Source of the DNA: an uncultured Alphaproteobacteria bacterium
GTDB taxonomy: Bacteria > Pseudomonadota > Alphaproteobacteria > Rhodobacterales > Rhodobacteraceae
Assembly: GCA_902556405.1 (NCBI GenBank)
Contig: CACDWF010000001.1
Span: 298,206 to 362,205 of the forward strand
DNA length: 64,000 nucleotides
Direction: 5' to 3'
Each line of letters starts with the position of its first letter. Position 1 is the first letter of the stretch. The notes below the pieces were generated by a model. That model made no database searches, had not been told where the DNA came from, and saw nothing but the letters and a program-made list of their open reading frames with translations. Below, piece after piece: positions 42,839-52,029 of this stretch. The translations under genes and the position numbers were made by a program.

Positions 42839-44076
42839 TGTCGCCTGAATTAATTGAGTCGTTCGTTGAAGAAGCGAATAATATTCAATGCAACTTTCCT
42901 CTAAATAACCTTCCATTTGGTGTATGCTATGAAACAGATAAAAAAAAGTGTTTTTCTGGTACTGCAATAGGAGACAAGGTTTTTAATCTTACTCACGCTG
43001 AGGAATTAGATCTTATACCTAGCTTCGGATTTGGAGATGTATTTCTGAATTCCTTTATGTCAAAGGGACCAAGCGCTCGGAAAGAAATCCGTAAAATTTT
43101 ACAGGATTTGTTATCAGATAACTCAAAAAAAAAAGGGGAGGTAGAGAGATGTCTCTTACCTTTAAATAATTGTGATAATTTTAAAGCTTTTGAAATTTCT
43201 GAGTATACTGACTTTTACTCCTGCAAAAATCATGCGCTTAACGCAAGTAAAATTATCAGAGGCGAGAACGCTGAGCTATCAAGAAATTGGTATAACTTAC
43301 CCGTTGCTTATAATGGACGGGCTTCATCTGTCTTAACAACAGGTAGTGATATAAGAAGACCTACTGGGCAAATATTTGATCCTGATAGCGGAGTTATTAA
43401 ATTTGAGCCGACCAGAAAACTGGATTTCGAACTTGAAATAGGTACAGTTATTGGTGGAAATTTATCCGTCGGTGAGACGTTAGGTTTTGAAGAGGCGGAA
43501 AATCTAATTTTTGGGTATGTGTTACTTAACGATTGGTCTGCTAGGGATATGCAGGCTTGGGAATACCAACCCCTTGGGCCATTTCTTTCAAAGTCATTTG
43601 GAACAAGTATAAGCCCCTGGATAATAACCCCAGAGGCTCTTGAGCCCTTTAAAATGAAAACCCCAGAAAGGGAATTTCAACTGCTTCCACATTTTGAGGA
43701 TGATAAAGCTTTTGTTTTCGATATAGACTTAAATGTAACTTTAATTGAACACTCTGGTACTGAGACTGACATTTTGAAAACTAATTCAAAAGAGCTTTAT
43801 TATTCACCAGTACAGCAAGTTATACATCATGCATCAGCAGGCTGTGGTATTTCCACGGGAGATTTGATGGGCTCTGGCACAATATCGGGAACGGAGGAAG
43901 GAAGCTTTGGTTGTATGTTAGAGTTGTCATGGGGCGGAAAAAAGAAAATAGTTTTAAGCTCAGGAAAAACACGTGATTTCTTAGAAGACAACGATACTAT
44001 TGTTTTCAAGGGGATGGCAAGAGAAAGGGAATTTACTGTAGGATTTGGTTCTTGTTCTGGAAGAATCGTTAAATAA
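42838..44076 (+). CDS. fahA: Fumarylacetoacetase
   Basis: A 412-residue FAH-type hydrolase that converts fumarylacetoacetate to fumarate and acetoacetate. YNGRASSVLTTGSDIRRPTG and LDFELEIGTVIGG provide the substrate and metal (Asp/Glu) region, and GYVLLNDWSARDMQAWEYQPLG (shown in part) is the classical FAH core. It is coupled to hmgA by overlap. No separate maleylacetoacetate isomerase (GST zeta) is seen here; the GST at 16604 is far away. Confidence 0.95.
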   Translation: MSPELIESFVEEANNIQCNFPLNNLPFGVCYETDKKKCFSGTAIGDKVFNLTHAEELDLIPSFGFGDVFLNSFMSKGPSARKEIRKILQDLLSDNSKKKGEVERCLLPLNNCDNFKAFEISEYTDFYSCKNHALNASKIIRGENAELSRNWYNLPVAYNGRASSVLTTGSDIRRPTGQIFDPDSGVIKFEPTRKLDFELEIGTVIGGNLSVGETLGFEEAENLIFGYVLLNDWSARDMQAWEYQPLGPFLSKSFGTSISPWIITPEALEPFKMKTPEREFQLLPHFEDDKAFVFDIDLNVTLIEHSGTETDILKTNSKELYYSPVQQVIHHASAGCGISTGDLMGSGTISGTEEGSFGCMLELSWGGKKKIVLSSGKTRDFLEDNDTIVFKGMAREREFTVGFGSCSGRIVK

Positions 44077-44086
44077 TAGGAAAAAA

Positions 44087-45031
44087 ATGAAAAAATTTGC
44101 ATCACAAAATGATTTAAATGAAAAAAAAATCTCTTTTGACGAGATAGGAAATGATCTTTTTGCCTTCACTGCCGAGGGAGACCCAAATTCAGGTATAATT
44201 ATCGGTGATGAAAGCGTTATGGTTATTGATGCACAGGCAACGCCAACTTTAGCGAGGCAAGTCATTGAAAAAGTTAGGTCAGTCACTGATAAACCAATAT
44301 CTCACTTAGTATTATCTCACTATCATGCTGTTAGAGTGCTAGGTGCATCTGAATACAAGGCAAACAACATAATTATGAGTAGTAAAGCAAGATCTATGGT
44401 AGTAGAGAGAGGACAAGAAGATTGGGATAGTGAATTTGATAGGTTTCCTAGATTATTCAAAGGTCATCAAGAGATCCCTGGCCTCACTTGGCCAACCTTA
44501 ACATTTGAAAAAAAAATGTCGGTGTTTTTAGGTAAACGAAGGATCGATTTATATTTCCTTGGTAGAGCGCATACCGCTGGAGATATAGTTATTCATGTGC
44601 CAGATTCAAATGTATTATTTACTGGTGATATTGTTGAATACAAGTCGGCTTGTTATTGTGGGGACGCTCATTTACAGGATTGGACCAAAACATTAAAAAA
44701 TATAGCAAAATTTCAGGCAGTGGCTTTGGTTCCTGGTAGAGGCGATGCATTAATAGATCCTAGTAAAATAGATGATGCTCTTGCGCTTACAGAGGACTTT
44801 GTGAAGTCCACCTTTAGATCAGTGTCAAAAATTGCTCATGCAGGTGGTGATCTAAAGGAGGCCATGTCATCCTGTAGAGATCATTGCGATAAAAAGTTTT
44901 CTGACTATGCAATTTATGAGCATTGTTTGCCTTTTAATGTATCGAGGGCTTTTGATGAGGCAAAAGGTATTGATAACCCAAGAATTTGGACTGCTGAACG
45001 AGACAAGGAAATGTGGGAAATGTTACAGTGA
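44087..45031 (+). CDS. Metallo-beta-lactamase-fold protein with altered metal ligands
   Basis: A 314-residue MBL-fold protein in the homogentisate operon. The usual HxHxDH site reads HYHAVR, so the Asp and last His are replaced by Val and Arg; LGRAHTAGDIVIH keeps a His, LFTGDIV keeps an Asp, and the final HG loop reads VPGRGDAL (His to Arg). Two or three zinc ligands are therefore changed and the metal site is unlike a standard hydrolase. The ATG at 44087 after AGGAAAAA is chosen; a longer frame overlaps fahA. The function in the pathway is unknown. Confidence 0.85.
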   Translation: MKKFASQNDLNEKKISFDEIGNDLFAFTAEGDPNSGIIIGDESVMVIDAQATPTLARQVIEKVRSVTDKPISHLVLSHYHAVRVLGASEYKANNIIMSSKARSMVVERGQEDWDSEFDRFPRLFKGHQEIPGLTWPTLTFEKKMSVFLGKRRIDLYFLGRAHTAGDIVIHVPDSNVLFTGDIVEYKSACYCGDAHLQDWTKTLKNIAKFQAVALVPGRGDALIDPSKIDDALALTEDFVKSTFRSVSKIAHAGGDLKEAMSSCRDHCDKKFSDYAIYEHCLPFNVSRAFDEAKGIDNPRIWTAERDKEMWEMLQ

Positions 45032-46641
45032 ATAGAGAAATAAGCTTTTCTAAAAACTATAGTTACAAAGAGTATCCGTATAAACCTCCTCCAGAGATTT
45101 TGACAGGAAAGCATAAAACTTATCCAGTAGCCATAGTAGGAGCTGGACCTATAGGTTTGTCTTTAGCAATTGATTTAGCGCAGAGAGGTATAAAAAGCGT
45201 ACTTCTAGACGACAATAATATTGTTTCAACGGGGTCAAGAGCCATTTGTTGGGCCAAGAGAACTTTAGAAATTTTTGATCGATTGGGCGTCGCCTCAAAA
45301 ATGATGGCAAAGGGAATTACCTGGGAAACGGGCAGACTATTTAATGGAGAGAAAGAAGTCTTCTCATTCAATCTGCTTCCAGATAAAGATCAAAAGTTTC
45401 CAGCATTTATAAATTTACAACAATACTATGTTGAAGAGTATTTAATTGAACGATGTTTTCAACTCAATGATTATATTGATATTAGATTTAGTAACAAAGT
45501 TATTAGTCACTCTCAAAAAAAAGAAAATGTAGATATAACTGTAAGTTGTCCTCAAGGAAAATATTTGTTGAGATCATGTTATATGGTTGCTTGCGATGGT
45601 GCAAATTCCCCAACTAGGAAACGTATGAACCTTTCTTTTGACGGTGAGATTTTTGATGAACATTTTTTGATAGTAGATATTTTTATGGAAAAGCCTCCTT
45701 TTGAGAGCGATAGGCCTGAGCGGTGGTTTTGGTTTGCGCCTACTTTTCATGATGGGCAATCTGCTTTGTTGCACAAACAAGCAGATAATATTTATAGAAT
45801 AGACTTACAGCTTGGCGAAAATATTGACAAAAAAAGTGAGCTTGATCCGGAGAGGGTTAGAAAGAGAATAAAAAAAGTTGTTAAGTCCAACAGTTTTGAA
45901 ATTGATTGGATGAGTATTTATAAATTTAAATGTGCCTCTTTGGATAGAATGGTATTTGATAAAATTATTTTTGTTGGAGATAGCGCACATGTAGTAAGCC
46001 CATTTGGTGCTAGGGGAGGTAATGGAGGGATGCATGATGTGGATAATTTAGGATGGAAGTTAGCTTCTATCTTGAAAGATAATACTTCAAGCAATATTTT
46101 GAATACTTTTAATGAGGAAAGAATTGAGGCAGCAAAAGAAAATATAGCTAACTCCTCTAGAGCCACAAACTTTATGACCCCAAAAAATAAAATGGCTAAA
46201 GCCTTTCGTGACCAGGTTCTTGATTTGTCCATAAACAATCAATTTTCTCGAAATTTGATTAATTCGGGTAGGCTCTCTGTTCCATTTAAGCTGAGCGGTT
46301 TAAGGCTAGATAATGAGTATAGGGATGATCCTCTGCTTGGATCGATTTATGTAGATTTTCCAATTCTTGATAGAAAAGGAAATCGATTATTTCTTACGGA
46401 TGTGATTACCCAAGGCTATAATTTGCTGTCATTTTCAAAAATAAAAATCGAGTTTCCTTTCAATTTAAACATAATAAGTGTTGGTGAAGAAAATAATGAA
46501 GATGTTGATTTCTTTGATTTTAAAGGTAAGGGGCTAGAAAGATACAGAGCGGATCTAAATTACTTCATCAGACCGGATGGGTATATAGTGGGAATATTTA
46601 AAGAGATAAATATTAGTGTATTAGAAAAATGTATGCTTTAG
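45028..46641 (+). CDS. FAD-dependent aromatic hydroxylase, MhaA-like
   Basis: A 537-residue group A flavin monooxygenase. VAIVGAGPIGLSLAIDLAQRG near residue 33 (in part) is the FAD loop and IFVGDSAHVVSPFGARGGNGG near 315 the second FAD motif, as in MhpA-like hydroxylases. The start GTG at 45028 overlaps the preceding stop as GTGA; a GTG at 45013 with a better AAGGA is an alternative. With the small DUF2783 gene next, it fits the two-component 3-hydroxyphenylacetate 6-hydroxylase (MhaAB of Pseudomonas), which makes homogentisate. The substrate is inferred from the operon. Confidence 0.85.
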   Translation: MNREISFSKNYSYKEYPYKPPPEILTGKHKTYPVAIVGAGPIGLSLAIDLAQRGIKSVLLDDNNIVSTGSRAICWAKRTLEIFDRLGVASKMMAKGITWETGRLFNGEKEVFSFNLLPDKDQKFPAFINLQQYYVEEYLIERCFQLNDYIDIRFSNKVISHSQKKENVDITVSCPQGKYLLRSCYMVACDGANSPTRKRMNLSFDGEIFDEHFLIVDIFMEKPPFESDRPERWFWFAPTFHDGQSALLHKQADNIYRIDLQLGENIDKKSELDPERVRKRIKKVVKSNSFEIDWMSIYKFKCASLDRMVFDKIIFVGDSAHVVSPFGARGGNGGMHDVDNLGWKLASILKDNTSSNILNTFNEERIEAAKENIANSSRATNFMTPKNKMAKAFRDQVLDLSINNQFSRNLINSGRLSVPFKLSGLRLDNEYRDDPLLGSIYVDFPILDRKGNRLFLTDVITQGYNLLSFSKIKIEFPFNLNIISVGEENNEDVDFFDFKGKGLERYRADLNYFIRPDGYIVGIFKEINISVLEKCML

Positions 46642-46670
46642 ATATTTAAGTTTTGGAGAGAAAATTACCT

Positions 46671-46853
46671 ATGACGCTAAACGATCAACTCTACTCAAGA
46701 CTTGTAAATCTTTACCAAGGTCTAGACGATGAGAAAATTCATCAGCTAAATGCGAGACTAATTTTACTTTTATCAGAAGAGATTTCTGATTCACTAGTTA
46801 TAAAAAAAATTATTGATCAATTAGAAACTGAAAACAAAAGCTCTAGTAATTAA
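46671..46853 (+). CDS. DUF2783 protein, MhaB-like coupling protein
   Basis: A 60-residue helical protein matching DUF2783: YQGLDDEKIHQLNARLILLL is the core, followed by EEISDSLVIKKIIDQL. The size and position just after the flavin hydroxylase match the small coupling protein of 3-hydroxyphenylacetate hydroxylase. The ATG at 46671 is preceded by GGAGAG; a TTG at 46653 would add six residues. It is the last gene of the homogentisate operon. Confidence 0.85.
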   Translation: MTLNDQLYSRLVNLYQGLDDEKIHQLNARLILLLSEEISDSLVIKKIIDQLETENKSSSN

Positions 46854-46871
46854 CTTTCTCCAGAATGACTT

Positions 46872-47159
46872 TTAAAAGGGCAAAATTCCGCGCAAGGTCG
46901 ATATTAGTGGAATGATCTTTTGAAATAATGAAAGAAGGTTTATCCCAAGCTTTGGTAAAAGCCACAAAAATAAAGAAAATAAAAGTACAACTGAAATAAT
47001 TATAAAAAAAGAATTTGGCTGCATAAAGGTACTTTTATCAGAGTTCATAATGTCTTTTAATTTGTTGTTTTTTTCATTTCCATTTTTTGTTTTTAAAAAC
47101 GGCCGTAACATCCATATTATGAATAAAATTAAAACTAAAATAAGAATAAGGCGAACCAT
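46872..47159 (-). CDS. Small membrane protein, two hydrophobic segments
   Basis: A 95-residue protein with one hydrophobic helix at the start (MVRLILILVLILFIIWML) and a second near residues 52-70 (FFIIISVVLLFSLFLWLLPK), separated by a charged loop. It has no Shine-Dalgarno and the ATG is immediate. The layout vaguely resembles the membrane region of DnaJ-type proteins of alphaproteobacteria, but no J-domain is present, so it could be a remnant. It may also be an unrelated small membrane protein. It lies opposite the homogentisate operon, 18 bases from its end. Confidence 0.45.
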   Translation of the reverse strand: MVRLILILVLILFIIWMLRPFLKTKNGNEKNNKLKDIMNSDKSTFMQPNSFFIIISVVLLFSLFLWLLPKLGINLLSLFQKIIPLISTLRGILPF

Positions 47160-47208
47160 GAAAAGATACTTTCTATTTTTGGTGGAACACTACAGGAAGT
47201 TAAGCTTT

Positions 47209-47601
47209 CTACTTTTGAAAAATATATTCTACTTCTTCCCAACAATCAGTAGGAAAAATCCATAATATTTCTAAATCTTCCTCACCAGTATTTTTCAATC
47301 CGTGATTAACATTTTCAGGAATATACACAAAACTATCTTTATAAACCTTGTTTGAACTTAAAGAGCTGAGAAGCAATCCTTCTCCTTGTCGAATGATATA
47401 AACTTCCTGAGGTGAGTGGTGATGAAGGGGTAGCTCTTCTCCAGGTGGTAAAACTAATACTCCACACGAAAGACCATGGCTCATTAATTGTGTGCTATCA
47501 GCGATATACTTCCACCTAAGGTTACCTTGCTCTTTATCCTCATTCCAAGCTTGGTCTTTCAAATGAGATACAACAATTTTTTCTTTATCTGTGTTTTTCA
47601 T
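47209..47601 (-). CDS. Cupin-domain protein
   Basis: A 130-residue single-domain cupin. LPPGEELPLHHHSPQEVYIIRQGEG is the first cupin motif (His-rich metal site, shown in part) and FVYIPENVNHGLKNTGEEDLEI the second. Such proteins bind a metal and small molecule, or are dioxygenases or regulators of metabolism. No catalytic partner is fixed; it is separated from the surface-sugar genes by the small uncertain frame at 47605 and an AT-rich gap. Confidence 0.85.
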   Translation of the reverse strand: MKNTDKEKIVVSHLKDQAWNEDKEQGNLRWKYIADSTQLMSHGLSCGVLVLPPGEELPLHHHSPQEVYIIRQGEGLLLSSLSSNKVYKDSFVYIPENVNHGLKNTGEEDLEILWIFPTDCWEEVEYIFQK

Positions 47602-47604
47602 TTT

Positions 47605-47823
47605 TTACTTAAGCGTTGAGAACATGGTCATCTCAACCATCTCTTTCCAGTTATTTGGATGTTTATTATATGTATTTCGACTTCGCCAAATATTCTTTTG
47701 CTTATTAAAAAAGAGCATATCTATATTCAGAAAATAAAAATATAAGGTCATTTTACTTGTCTTAAAATGATATTTGTTTTCCAACAGATCATCAACAAAG
47801 TATAGGCTGTTGTTAGTTTCCAC
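47605..47823 (-). CDS. Uncertain small frame, possible gene remnant (72 aa)
   Basis: A GTG-started frame of 72 residues that ends four bases before the cupin start. Its content (LENKYHFKTSKMTLYFYFL, then NTYNKHPNNWKEMVEMTM) looks protein-like, with aromatic and helical segments, but I cannot name a family. AAGGTGGAA lies at the start codon. It may be the C-terminal relic of a larger enzyme in the glycan locus. If it is not real, 47602-47989 (388 bases) is non-coding and AT-rich. Confidence 0.25.
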   Translation of the reverse strand: METNNSLYFVDDLLENKYHFKTSKMTLYFYFLNIDMLFFNKQKNIWRSRNTYNKHPNNWKEMVEMTMFSTLK

Positions 47824-47989
47824 CTTGTTAAGACAAAGATAATTTAAAGAGTTGCTTCATCAACCAAGTTATTATCGTCTTTTATAAATTTTTAGTATCT
47901 ACAACAAAATATCTTTTTGAAATGTAGAGACTTTCTTATGTCGGTTAAGTTTAAGTCCAAAGACATTTAGTAAAAATTTTGTTGGGAAA

Positions 47990-49060
47990 TTAGCTGAGCT
48001 CTTCATTTCTCAAACTCACGGCGCTCAAAGTCACCGGCGTATTTTTTTCCACCGTTTTCAAAATTTTTGTTCCTATTAACTTATCAAAAAATTTTGGTGC
48101 TAGGCCAAATCCAGGCCGCACACTTTTAATATCATTTTCTGTTATCGTATCACCTGGGTTCATTCCACGTACGAAATATAATGAACGCCTAAATTTCATA
48201 TTTCCTTTTTCTGCTTCAGTTCGTTCATAATTCACTTTTCCTAAGGATTCAAATGCGGTTTTTGTGGCCGAGCACAATTCCGATAGCCCACTTTCTTCGA
48301 GAGAGAAACTATCATCAGGACCGCCACCTTTTCTATTTAGAGTGACATGTTTTTCAACTAGCACTGCTCCAAGGGCTACGGCCGCAATTGAGGTAATATT
48401 GGTCAGTGTATGATCAGAAAGCCCAACGTTGACTCCATATTTTTTTTTCATATGTTGTAAAGTATGGAGATTATAGTCAGCTGGGGGAGCTGGATAGCCA
48501 CTAACGCAGTGAAGTAGTATTAGATCCCCATTACCATACTTAAGTGCTGTATTTACTGCATCGCCTATCTCTTTTTCATTTGCCATTCCAGTCGAAATAA
48601 TCAATGGTTTATTTGTTTGTGCAACTCTTCTTATTAGGTTTAAATCAATACACTCGAACGACGCAATTTTGTAGGCAGGTGTATCAAGTTTTTCTAACAG
48701 ATCTACAGCTGTATTATCGAATGGTGTACTAAATAGTGGTATACCCACTTTCTGAGCGTATGCAAACAGAGCTTCATGCCATTCCCAAGGAGTGTGAGCC
48801 CATTCATATAATTGATATAGTGTCTTGCCTTTCCATAAACCGTCATTTATTACAAAGTCTTCCCTTTCCGATTTCAGAGTTAACGTGTCTGGTGTATAGG
48901 TTTGTATTTTAATGGCATTTGCCCCACAACGTTTGGCCATATCGATTATTTTGAAAGCATTTTTTATACTACCATTGTGATTTGCTGAAATTTCTGCAAT
49001 GATGTAGGGGGGTACATTTTCACTTATCTCTTGTCCGTCAATCATTGTTTTCTTATACAT
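47990..49060 (-). CDS. pseI: Pseudaminic acid synthase
   Basis: A 356-residue NeuB-family enzyme condensing the trideoxy-altrose sugar with phosphoenolpyruvate to pseudaminic acid. IIAEISANHNGSIKNAFKII near the start, GLWKGKTLYQLYEWAHTPWEW (shown in part; the TPWEWH stretch separates PseI from NeuB) and SDHT...EKHVTL match, and the C terminus has the SAF domain (MNPGDTITENDIKSVRPG). It lies downstream of the PseH and PseG genes in the same direction. It supplies pseudaminic acid for surface glycan or flagellar glycosylation. Confidence 0.92.
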   Translation of the reverse strand: MYKKTMIDGQEISENVPPYIIAEISANHNGSIKNAFKIIDMAKRCGANAIKIQTYTPDTLTLKSEREDFVINDGLWKGKTLYQLYEWAHTPWEWHEALFAYAQKVGIPLFSTPFDNTAVDLLEKLDTPAYKIASFECIDLNLIRRVAQTNKPLIISTGMANEKEIGDAVNTALKYGNGDLILLHCVSGYPAPPADYNLHTLQHMKKKYGVNVGLSDHTLTNITSIAAVALGAVLVEKHVTLNRKGGGPDDSFSLEESGLSELCSATKTAFESLGKVNYERTEAEKGNMKFRRSLYFVRGMNPGDTITENDIKSVRPGFGLAPKFFDKLIGTKILKTVEKNTPVTLSAVSLRNEELS

Positions 49061-49391
49061 TTTTAAATTTCTCTAAATTATCTGTTGTTTTTGTAATGGT
49101 AAAGAAATACTAAAGTAACTTGTTAAGGATGGTACTCTAATTAAAGTGCCTTTAACAACTGGTTTATAACATTAAAAATTTCTATTTGAAGAGTTCGTTT
49201 TATTATTTAAGTAACTTCGTTATCAGATCGACGTTTAATACACTTATCCTATTTTTGTTAAAGTATTGCTTCGCATTGTATGATTAATTGTACATCTGAC
49301 GTATATCTTACTATAAGTTTTTGTTAACAAAACCGCTGCCCTATGAAAGTTGATAGTATAAGTGTGTTAGTAACAATACTGTCGATTAATT
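49061..49391. other. Non-coding gap with a 14-bp palindrome
   Basis: No gene was found in these 331 AT-rich bases between the PseH and PseI genes. A perfect palindrome TTTTGTTAACAAAA occupies 49319-49332. It could be a regulator or silencer site. The gap is long for neighbouring genes of one pathway and probably carries the PseI promoter. Confidence 0.6.
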
Positions 49392-49847
49392 TTAGATCGC
49401 ATACTCATAAAACAAAAGGTCAGAGTCTTTTTTCACGAACTCAAAGCCTACTGCCACAAATGATCGCTTACTAGCAACATTGAGTGACTTTATTTCAGCA
49501 TCAATAAATCGAACACTGGAAAAAATCGTTTTGAAAGAAGATATAGCATCCTTTAAACATTCTTTTGCCTTCCCTTTACCTCTCATATTGGGCGAAACAT
49601 TTATAGAAACAACTGCTCTTTCACCATCTACGTCAAAACGCACTACTGCAATTTTCTTCTTTAAATTTTCATCTTCACATATAAGAAGTAATCTACTGGG
49701 ATCTATGAGTGATGAATTAAACCAAACATTATGTTCATCCCAATCTACCAAATCAGTTGTGTGTGACATTTGTCTCGTATTTTCATCGTTCGCCCAATCA
49801 AAGATATCTTTTATGTCACTCCTGTTGGCTATTCGTATATTAGTCAT
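49392..49847 (-). CDS. pseH: GNAT acetyltransferase, PseH-like
   Basis: A 151-residue GCN5-type N-acetyltransferase. The N-terminal IRIANRSDIKDIFDWANDENTR (in part) is typical of PseH/RimJ-like enzymes; SINVSPNMRGKGKAKECL is the acetyl-CoA loop with the R-G-x-G-x-A motif. Located between PseG and PseI, it is the expected 4-amino N-acetyltransferase of the pseudaminic acid pathway. Assignment to PseH rests mainly on position. Confidence 0.78.
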   Translation of the reverse strand: MTNIRIANRSDIKDIFDWANDENTRQMSHTTDLVDWDEHNVWFNSSLIDPSRLLLICEDENLKKKIAVVRFDVDGERAVVSINVSPNMRGKGKAKECLKDAISSFKTIFSSVRFIDAEIKSLNVASKRSFVAVGFEFVKKDSDLLFYEYAI

Positions 49848-49959
49848 TCTTATACTTCCTTCAGAAACTTATAAATTATAATTAGAAGCAATCTCAGCCT
49901 AAGCTGCCTTAAATGGGGATATTTTATTTTTCAGAATTAAGTTCTTCATGTTTTATAGA

Positions 49960-51033
49960 TTACTTCAAGTAGTTGATTATCCTAGATGAGCCCAGGCCAT
50001 CACAAACAGAGCGCATATTCAAGGTCATGGTCCGCATCAAATCTTTTCCTTCAGCATTAAAAAATAAGTCAAAATCATGCTTTAAATTTTTAATATTGGA
50101 ATAAATTGATAAATTACGGTCGCGCAATTCGGTTGCGATTTTTTCTTGGTTATTTGCTATCGAAAAAGTGATTGTCGGTAGTCCCAAGCAGCAACGCTCC
50201 CATGAAGTTGATCCAGCAGCACCAATACATAAATCAGAATTACTCATTAATTCAGCCATATTGGTTACGTTTGATAACACAAAAAAACTAAACTTAGAAG
50301 AGTTAACGAAAGCATTTAGCTTCTCCAGGTGAGGATATAATCCTCCAGTAATAATTGTGAATTTACATTTCTTAGCATGATTGCTTTTACATAACTCTTT
50401 TAATATTTGAAGAGTATAGTTAGAGTCATCCACTCCGCCCATTGTAATTAGAATTTTTTCTCTTGGGGCGTTTTGTCTACGTTTCAAACTTTTTCCGCGC
50501 CAATCTCTGAATTCATCTCTGAGTAATGCAAATCTAGGCCCTAAGAGTAAGTCGCAGTGGTGTGATAGCTTGCCAGAATATTTTTCTACATTGGTTCCTA
50601 GGTTCTGATCTAATAAAACATCACAATTTAATTGACGATTTCCAAGATCGTCAATTACCATTATTTTCTTACAGCTTTGCTTCACTAAATCATGCCAAGT
50701 TACATCTAATCCATAATGATCAACTATAATCCAGTCAGGTTTAAATTGGTGAACAACATTTAAAGTCTCACTTGCATCTATCTCCTGAGAGACTGGTAAC
50801 CACTCATTAGTGCATTGTGGGTTTGTCTCTTCTTGGCTTAAATAATTCGAAGTAAGAATATAAAGCTCACTGTTGGTCGAATGCACTAAATCGACAATAT
50901 TTTGATTTGGATCTCTTAAAACGAAGCAAGTGTACCAACCTTGACGTTGTGCTTTCTTAGCCACTGTAATGCAACGCATAACATGTCCAGTCCCAATCTT
51001 TTTTGATGCATCCGAACGAAATAAAAGCTTCAT
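49960..51033 (-). CDS. pseG: UDP-2,4-diacetamido-2,4,6-trideoxy-altrose hydrolase
   Basis: A 357-residue GT-B-fold hydrolase that removes UDP from the diacetamido sugar. The N-terminal LLFRSDASKKIGTGHVMRC is the PseG signature, with the G-x-G-H motif, and MGGVDDSNYT plus GAAGSTSWERCCLGLP near the C terminus form the nucleotide pocket. ATG 51033 is chosen over the upstream TTG at 51045. The gene ends 113 bases before PseH starts. Length and motifs fit well. Confidence 0.93.
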   Translation of the reverse strand: MKLLFRSDASKKIGTGHVMRCITVAKKAQRQGWYTCFVLRDPNQNIVDLVHSTNSELYILTSNYLSQEETNPQCTNEWLPVSQEIDASETLNVVHQFKPDWIIVDHYGLDVTWHDLVKQSCKKIMVIDDLGNRQLNCDVLLDQNLGTNVEKYSGKLSHHCDLLLGPRFALLRDEFRDWRGKSLKRRQNAPREKILITMGGVDDSNYTLQILKELCKSNHAKKCKFTIITGGLYPHLEKLNAFVNSSKFSFFVLSNVTNMAELMSNSDLCIGAAGSTSWERCCLGLPTITFSIANNQEKIATELRDRNLSIYSNIKNLKHDFDLFFNAEGKDLMRTMTLNMRSVCDGLGSSRIINYLK

Positions 51034-51075
51034 AATGACATCCAATATACTGGTAGAATACCTAGCTGCTTTAAT

Positions 51076-52020
51076 TTAGTTTGTGTGTTGAAATTCAAGA
51101 TATGCGTTTCGTAATCCATCACTCAGACTTGTGGAAGCTTTCCATCCTAAATTAGACATCAAACCGATATGCAATAATTTTCTAGGTGTCCCATCAAGCT
51201 TGGTCTTATCAAAAAAAATTTTACCAGAGAAGCCAACGATTTGCTGCACTTTCTCGGCAAGCTCTTTGATCGTTATGTCTGTTCCTGAGCCGATATTAAT
51301 ATGCGATAACATTGGCTTAGTATGTTTTATAAATATATCGTGCCTAAGATTATGCACATAAAGGCTTGCTTCCACCATATCGTTTACATAGAGGAAGTCT
51401 CGCTTCGGAGTGCCAGATCCCCAAACTACTACCTCCCGTAGACCATTCATTTTTGCCTCATGAAATCGACGGATAAGCGCTGGGATAACATGACTGTTTT
51501 CATTATGATAATTATCACCTGGTCCATACAAGTTTGTTGGCATTACTGACCTGTAATCTCTTCCATATTGACGATTATAGCTCTCACACATCTTAATGCC
51601 TGCAATTTTTGCAATAGCATATGCTTCATTTGTCGGCTCTAATGTGCCAGTCAAAAGCGCACTTTCATGCATTGGTTGTTGGACTCTTCGCGGATAAATA
51701 CAGGACGACCCAAGAAATAATAGTTTTTGAACATCGATTAAATGCGCTGCATTGATGACGTTGGTTTGAATTTGTAGGTTCTGATAAATAAAATCCGCGG
51801 GATATGTATTATTTGAGTGAATGCCACCAACTTTGGCAGCAGCAATAATAACTTCATCAGGTTTTTCTGAATTCATAAAATTAATAACGTCAGTCTGATT
51901 GCATAAATCAAGTTCTTCGCGCGTGCGGGTGATTACTTTTACGTCAGCCTGATTTCGTAATTGTCGACAAATGGCACTCCCAACCATACCCCTATGACCA
52001 GCTACATATATCTTTTTCAT
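51076..52020 (-). CDS. fcl: GDP-L-fucose synthase
   Basis: A 314-residue SDR-family epimerase/reductase that makes GDP-L-fucose from GDP-4-keto-6-deoxymannose. The cofactor loop is [16 protein letters not shown] at the start; SSCIYPR near residue 108 and [12 protein letters not shown] near 137 hold the Ser and Tyr-Lys of the active site. It follows gmd by nine bases in the same operon. The fucose pathway sits inside the pseudaminic acid genes, indicating a mixed surface glycan. Confidence 0.95.
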   Translation of the reverse strand: MKKIYVAGHRGMVGSAICRQLRNQADVKVITRTREELDLCNQTDVINFMNSEKPDEVIIAAAKVGGIHSNNTYPADFIYQNLQIQTNVINAAHLIDVQKLLFLGSSCIYPRRVQQPMHESALLTGTLEPTNEAYAIAKIAGIKMCESYNRQYGRDYRSVMPTNLYGPGDNYHNENSHVIPALIRRFHEAKMNGLREVVVWGSGTPKRDFLYVNDMVEASLYVHNLRHDIFIKHTKPMLSHINIGSGTDITIKELAEKVQQIVGFSGKIFFDKTKLDGTPRKLLHIGLMSNLGWKASTSLSDGLRNAYLEFQHTN

Positions 52021-52029
52021 ATAACTGGC

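Noticed and set aside
43827..44286. Leftward frames opposite fumarylacetoacetase and the MBL gene
   Set aside because: They lie antisense to conserved genes and are low in complexity.
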